DNA from: Oscillospiraceae bacterium
GTDB taxonomy: Bacteria > Bacillota > Clostridia > Oscillospirales > Ruminococcaceae
DNA length: 64,000 nt
NCBI GenBank assembly: GCA_017483465.1
Contig: JAFUWN010000002.1
Span: 1-64,000 of the forward strand
Direction of reading: 5' to 3'
Below, one piece after another: positions 60,424 to 64,000 of this stretch (positions are counted from its first letter, which is position 1; each line of letters opens with the position of its first letter). A program made the position numbers and the translations under genes. Under the pieces are notes generated by a model, which was not told where the DNA came from, made no database searches, and was given only the letters and a program-made list of their open reading frames with translations.

Positions 60424-60452
60424 ATTATAGCATATTATATTCCGTTTGTCAA
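60424..60452 (-). promoter_or_regulatory. Distal second promoter of the MacAB-type operon
   Basis: TTGACA (60452-60447), 17 bp, TATAAT (60429-60424), with GC before the -10 box. It lies 78 bp upstream of the first and carries no copy of the GTGTACTT motif. Confidence 0.7.
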
Positions 60453-60574
60453 GAGCTTTTCTGCAAATTTAAAAAAGTAAATTTTATTTACTGTTCTAGT
60501 TATAACATATTTTGTATGTTCTGTCAATATTTCTGATACTTTTCAGCATTGGGAACAATATTTTATTCAGATTC

Positions 60575-60603
60575 TTGACTTTTCTGTAAAAATATGCTAT
60601 AAT
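60575..60603 (+). promoter_or_regulatory. Promoter of the TM1266-like gene
   Basis: TTGACT (60575-60580), 17 bp, TATAAT (60598-60603) with TGC before the -10 box. Confidence 0.8.
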
Positions 60604-60627
60604 AAAAACCGGAAAGGAGTGTGCCGC

Positions 60628-60891
60628 ATGGAAACCAGAGTCGCAATTATCGGCATTATCATCACAAATCCGGAACAGATCGGCAGATTAAATTCTGTTC
60701 TGCATGAATACGGAGATTATATTATCGGCCGGATGGGAATCCCCTACCGGCAGAAAAATATTCATATTATCAGTGTCGCTGTAGATGCACCTCAGAATAT
60801 TATCAATACATTATCCGGAAAAATCGGAAGACTGGACGGCATTTCTGCAAAGACTGCCTATTCTGATGTGATCAGCAAACCGGATACCTAA
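60628..60891 (+). CDS. TM1266-family iron-only hydrogenase system putative regulator
   Basis: 87 aa from ATG 60628 (AAAGGAG upstream). The NikR/ACT-like ferredoxin fold is suggested by RVAIIGIIITNPEQIGRLNSVLHEYGDYIIGRMGIPY and the HIISVAVDAPQNIINTLSGKIGRL pattern. This is the small protein usually found with [FeFe]-hydrogenase maturation genes, but none is in this window. Its role is not proven in general. Confidence 0.85.
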   Translation: METRVAIIGIIITNPEQIGRLNSVLHEYGDYIIGRMGIPYRQKNIHIISVAVDAPQNIINTLSGKIGRLDGISAKTAYSDVISKPDT

Positions 60892-60895
60892 ACAG

Positions 60896-60932
60896 ATACC
60901 GCCGGAGTTTTCATGCTCCGGCGGTATTTGTT
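60896..60932. terminator. Bidirectional terminator
   Basis: ATACCGCCGGAG / CTCCGGCGGTAT stem with an 8-base loop, ending the TM1266-like gene and the converging dehydrogenase gene. Confidence 0.85.
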
Positions 60933-60945
60933 GATATAAAAATTA

Positions 60946-62094
60946 TTACAATAAGGACTGATACAAAGCTTTGATTTCTTCTACAGAAGTTTCCCTCGGA
61001 TTTCCGGGACGGCAGGCATCAGCATAAGCCGATTCCGACAGGAAATCCAGATCTTCCGGCTTGACGATTTCTTTCAGGTCAGCCGGAATGCCGACATCCT
61101 GAGACAGCTGACGAACCGCATCAACAGCGGCTTTCCGGTATTCTTCCACGGTCATGGATTCTGTTCCCTCAACCCCCATAGCGGCGGCGATATACTTGAA
61201 TTTATCGCCTGTTTCCGGTGCATTGTATTCCATGACAGTCGGCAGAATAATGGCATTTGCCACACCGTGCGGCGTATCATACAGAGCACCGAGCGGATGT
61301 GCCATAGAATGTACAATTCCGAGGCCGACATTGGAAAAGCCCATGCCTGCGATATACTGACCGAGTGCCATGCCCTCACGGCCCTCCGGGTCATTGACAA
61401 CGGCTTTTCTGAGAGATTTTGCAATAATTTCAATCGCTTTCAGATGAAACATGTCCGTCATTTCCCAAGCGGCTTTTGTTGTAAAGCCCTCGATCGCATG
61501 AGTCAGGGCATCCATACCGGTAGCGGCAGTCAGGCTCTTCGGCATAGTATTCATCATATCCGGGTCAACAAATGCAACAACCGGAATATCATGCACATCA
61601 ACACAGACCATCTTTCTGTTTTTTTCTTCATCTGTAATCACATAATTAATCGTAACTTCTGCGGCAGTTCCGGCAGTTGTCGGCACGGCCAGAATCGGAA
61701 CGCTTCTCTTTTCTGTCGGAGCGACACCCTCCAGACTCCGGACATCAGCGAAATCCGGATTCTTGATAATAATTCCGACAGCCTTTGCCGTATCCATAGA
61801 AGACCCGCCGCCGACAGCAATGATATAATCCGAACCGGATGCCTTATATGCCGCCACACCGTTCTGTACATTATCAATTGTCGGATTTGCCTTGATTTCT
61901 GAATAAATCTCATAAGGCATATCATTTTCTTCCAGAACTTTTGTCACTTTGGAAACGACACCGTACTTGATCAGATCAGGATCTGTACAGAGAAATGCTT
62001 TTTTAAAGCCTCTGCTTCTGACTTCGTTTGCAATTTCCACCACAGCACCCGAGCCATGATAAGAAATTTCATTCAATACAATTCGATTAGCCAT
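60946..62094 (-). CDS. fucO: Iron-containing alcohol dehydrogenase, lactaldehyde reductase-like
   Basis: 382 aa from ATG 62094 (AGGAGG upstream), the usual FucO length. Group III Fe-ADH: IIAVGGGSSMDTAKAVG binds NAD(P), and the metal ligands lie in TGMDALTHAIEGF and HSMAHPLGALYDTPHG (Asp and three His present). FucO reduces lactaldehyde to 1,2-propanediol during fucose or rhamnose breakdown, but the family also includes 1,3-propanediol and butanol dehydrogenases. No fucose genes are adjacent, so the substrate is uncertain. Confidence 0.82.
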   Translation of the reverse strand: MANRIVLNEISYHGSGAVVEIANEVRSRGFKKAFLCTDPDLIKYGVVSKVTKVLEENDMPYEIYSEIKANPTIDNVQNGVAAYKASGSDYIIAVGGGSSMDTAKAVGIIIKNPDFADVRSLEGVAPTEKRSVPILAVPTTAGTAAEVTINYVITDEEKNRKMVCVDVHDIPVVAFVDPDMMNTMPKSLTAATGMDALTHAIEGFTTKAAWEMTDMFHLKAIEIIAKSLRKAVVNDPEGREGMALGQYIAGMGFSNVGLGIVHSMAHPLGALYDTPHGVANAIILPTVMEYNAPETGDKFKYIAAAMGVEGTESMTVEEYRKAAVDAVRQLSQDVGIPADLKEIVKPEDLDFLSESAYADACRPGNPRETSVEEIKALYQSLL

Positions 62095-62137
62095 AATAAC
62101 TATCATCCTCCTGTAAGCATAAATTAAATTATGATAT

Positions 62138-62166
62138 ATTATACCATATTTATCATGATTTGTCAA
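62138..62166 (-). promoter_or_regulatory. Promoter of the Fe-alcohol dehydrogenase gene
   Basis: TTGACA (62166-62161), 17 bp, TATAAT (62143-62138). Confidence 0.8.
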
Positions 62167-62243
62167 TAGCATTTTAGTGATTTATCACAAAGTGACAAAA
62201 TTCCGGTCTGACAGAAAAAAAGACAAATATTTAAAATTTTCTC

Positions 62244-62272
62244 TTGCATTTTTTATGATTTTGTGCTATGAT
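62244..62272 (+). promoter_or_regulatory. Promoter of carB
   Basis: TTGCAT (62244-62249), 17 bp, TATGAT (62267-62272) with TGC before the -10 box. GCATAAATCTATACATGC (62282-62299) at the start site is a weak imperfect palindrome, possibly an ArgR-type site, and TGTGC GTAT GCACA (62311-62324) is a small hairpin in the leader. Both are uncertain. Confidence 0.6.
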
Positions 62273-62339
62273 AGTAATTAAGCATAAATCTATACATGCC
62301 AAAAAATTTTTGTGCGTATGCACAGTCAGGAGAGTTACC

Positions 62340-64000
62340 ATGCCAAAGAAACAGGATATTCACAAGATTATGATTATCGGCTCCGGCCCCATTATCATCG
62401 GACAGGCCTGCGAGTTTGACTATTCCGGCACACAAGCCTGCAAAGCTCTGCGAAAACTGGGATATGAAATCGTACTCGTCAATTCCAATCCGGCAACCAT
62501 CATGACAGACCCCGATGTTGCTGATATTACTTACATCGAGCCGCTGAATCTGCACAGGCTGACCCAGATTATCGAAAAAGAAAAGCCTGATGCTCTGCTG
62601 CCGAACCTCGGCGGTCAGTCCGGTCTGAATCTTTGTTCCGAACTCGCCAAAGAAGGCGTTTTAGAAAAAAATCATGTTCAGGTCATCGGCGTTCAGGTTG
62701 ATGCCATTGAACGTGGAGAAGACAGAATTGAATTCAAAAATACTATGAATCAGCTCGGCATTGAAATGCCCCGCAGTCATGAGGCATATTCTGTTGAAGA
62801 AGCAGTCAAAATTGCTGAAGAACTGCATTATCCTGTCGTTCTGCGTCCGGCTTACACCATGGGCGGTGCAGGCGGCGGCCTTGTCTATAACGTAGAAGAA
62901 TTAAAAACCGTCTGTGCAAGAGGCTTGCAGGCTTCTCTGGTACATCAGGTACTTGTTGAAGAATGCATCAGCGGCTGGGAAGAACTGGAACTCGAAGTAG
63001 TCCGTGATGCGGAAAATAACATCATCACAGTCTGCTTTATCGAAAATATCGACCCGATCGGCGTACACACAGGCGATTCGTTCTGTTCTGCTCCGATGCT
63101 GACAATCTCTGAAGAAGTTCAGAAAAAATTACAGGAATATTCTTACAAGATTGTAGAAGCGATTCAGGTCATCGGCGGCTGTAACTGTCAGTTTGCTCAT
63201 GATCCGGTTACCGGCAGAATTGTTGTCATTGAGATCAATCCGAGAACTTCCCGTTCTTCGGCACTGGCCTCCAAAGCAACAGGTTTCCCGATTGCACTGG
63301 TCTCTGCAATGCTGGCCTGCGGACTGACTCTGAAAGAAATCCCCTGCGGAAAATACGGCACTCTGGACAAATATGTCCCGGACGGCGATTATGTTGTCAT
63401 CAAATTCGCAAGATGGGCATTCGAGAAATTCAAGGGTGCAGAAGACAAGCTCGGCACACAGATGAAAGCCGTCGGCGAAGTCATGAGCATTGGCAAAACT
63501 TATAAAGAAGCTTTCCAGAAAGCTATCAGAAGTCTGGAAACCGGCCGCTATGGTCTGGGTTTTGCAAAGGATTTCCATAACAAGTCCAAAGAAGAACTGC
63601 TCTCTATGCTGAATGTTCCGACCAGTGAACGGCAGTTCATTATCTATGAAGCTCTCAGAAAAGGGGCAACTGTAGAAGAAATTTTTGAATTGACCAAAAT
63701 CAAGCATTATTTCCTGAATCAGATGCTCGAACTCGTACAGGAAGAAGAAGAACTTCTGAAGCTCAAAGGCTCTGTGCCGGAAACCGCTGTTCTCAGACAG
63801 GCAAAACTTGACGGCTTCAGTGACAGATATTTAAGCATGTTACTTGAACTTCCGGAAGAACAGATCAGAAATGCAAGATTAGCAGCCGGAATCCGTCAGG
63901 CATGGGAAGGCGTTCATGTCAGCGGTACACAGGACGCAGCATATTATTATTCTACTTATCATCTCAGCGAAGATAAAAGCCCCTGCAATACCGATAAGCC
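62340..64000 (+). CDS. carB: Carbamoyl-phosphate synthase large subunit (5' part)
   Basis: Starts at ATG 62340, seven bases after AGGAG, and is open for 553 codons to the window end; it continues outside. It makes carbamoyl phosphate for arginine and pyrimidines. IIGSGPIIIGQACEFDYSG is the typical CarB opening. NLGGQSGLNL, VVLRPAYTMGGAGGGLVYN (ATP-grasp glycine loop) and VVIEINPRTSRSSALASKATGFP (metal-binding Glu/Asn) show an intact first ATP-grasp domain, followed by the helical oligomerisation domain. carA is not directly upstream, so the small subunit is encoded elsewhere. Confidence 0.95.
   Translation, partial: MPKKQDIHKIMIIGSGPIIIGQACEFDYSGTQACKALRKLGYEIVLVNSNPATIMTDPDVADITYIEPLNLHRLTQIIEKEKPDALLPNLGGQSGLNLCSELAKEGVLEKNHVQVIGVQVDAIERGEDRIEFKNTMNQLGIEMPRSHEAYSVEEAVKIAEELHYPVVLRPAYTMGGAGGGLVYNVEELKTVCARGLQASLVHQVLVEECISGWEELELEVVRDAENNIITVCFIENIDPIGVHTGDSFCSAPMLTISEEVQKKLQEYSYKIVEAIQVIGGCNCQFAHDPVTGRIVVIEINPRTSRSSALASKATGFPIALVSAMLACGLTLKEIPCGKYGTLDKYVPDGDYVVIKFARWAFEKFKGAEDKLGTQMKAVGEVMSIGKTYKEAFQKAIRSLETGRYGLGFAKDFHNKSKEELLSMLNVPTSERQFIIYEALRKGATVEEIFELTKIKHYFLNQMLELVQEEEELLKLKGSVPETAVLRQAKLDGFSDRYLSMLLELPEEQIRNARLAAGIRQAWEGVHVSGTQDAAYYYSTYHLSEDKSPCNTDK

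Overview
The window is a chromosomal segment of a low-to-moderate GC Firmicute, most likely a Ruminococcus-type (Oscillospiraceae) gut anaerobe. The main evidence is a secreted GH9 cellulase and a secreted GH25 muramidase that both end in type I dockerins (cellulosome parts), a CotJABC spore-coat operon, Clostridia-style glutamyl- and methionyl-tRNA synthetases, and a TM1266-type hydrogenase-system regulator. Intergenic regions repeatedly show strong housekeeping promoters of the form TTGACA, 17 bp, TATAAT, often with a TG extension before the -10 box.

Layout. 0-0.2 kb: the tail of a coding region followed by a tRNA 3' fragment, probably the edge of an integrated element; then tRNA-Ser(CGA). 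0.4-4.7 kb: divergent dockerin-bearing lysozyme and GH9 cellulase. 4.7-12.4 kb: a six-gene minus-strand operon coding for a LacI-type-sensor/GGDEF protein, an HSP90-like ATPase, two related helical-repeat proteins and two small membrane proteins. 12.5-13.7 kb: cotJABC. 13.8-19.2 kb: a PAP2 phosphatase and a gltX-[frameshifted gene]-metG-DMP19 operon. 19.3-24.4 kb: a PASTA membrane protein and a Zur/Fur-box-controlled zinc-type ABC transporter. 24.4-30.8 kb: TrpB2, a discrete condensation-ACP-adenylation cassette, and a degV gene broken by an amber codon. 31-34.9 kb: TrkHA potassium uptake and a bacterial PARG.

34.9-43.5 kb is a polyamine operon: speA, speE, carboxy(nor)spermidine dehydrogenase and decarboxylase, agmatine deiminase and N-carbamoylputrescine amidase. 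It can run arginine to agmatine to N-carbamoylputrescine to putrescine to spermidine. A truncated macrodomain remnant lies inside it. 43.5-47.9 kb: an RlaP-type nucleotidyltransferase and a YceG/TelA pair. 47.9-53.6 kb: a preQ1-riboswitch-controlled queuosine operon (queD, queE, folE, queC, queF) with three tandem paralogous membrane proteins of unknown function between queC and queF. 53.6-64 kb: NUDIX protein, glmM, a zinc-ribbon protein, a MacAB-type exporter with a repeated operator-like motif at its promoter, the TM1266-like regulator, a FucO-like Fe-alcohol dehydrogenase, and the first half of carB running off the end.

The most interesting items are the HSP90-like/GGDEF/helical-repeat operon, the orphan C-ACP-A cassette, the three unknown membrane proteins under preQ1 control, and two genes that need recoding (a -1 slippery A_AAA_AAC site and an in-frame UAG) or are recent lesions.
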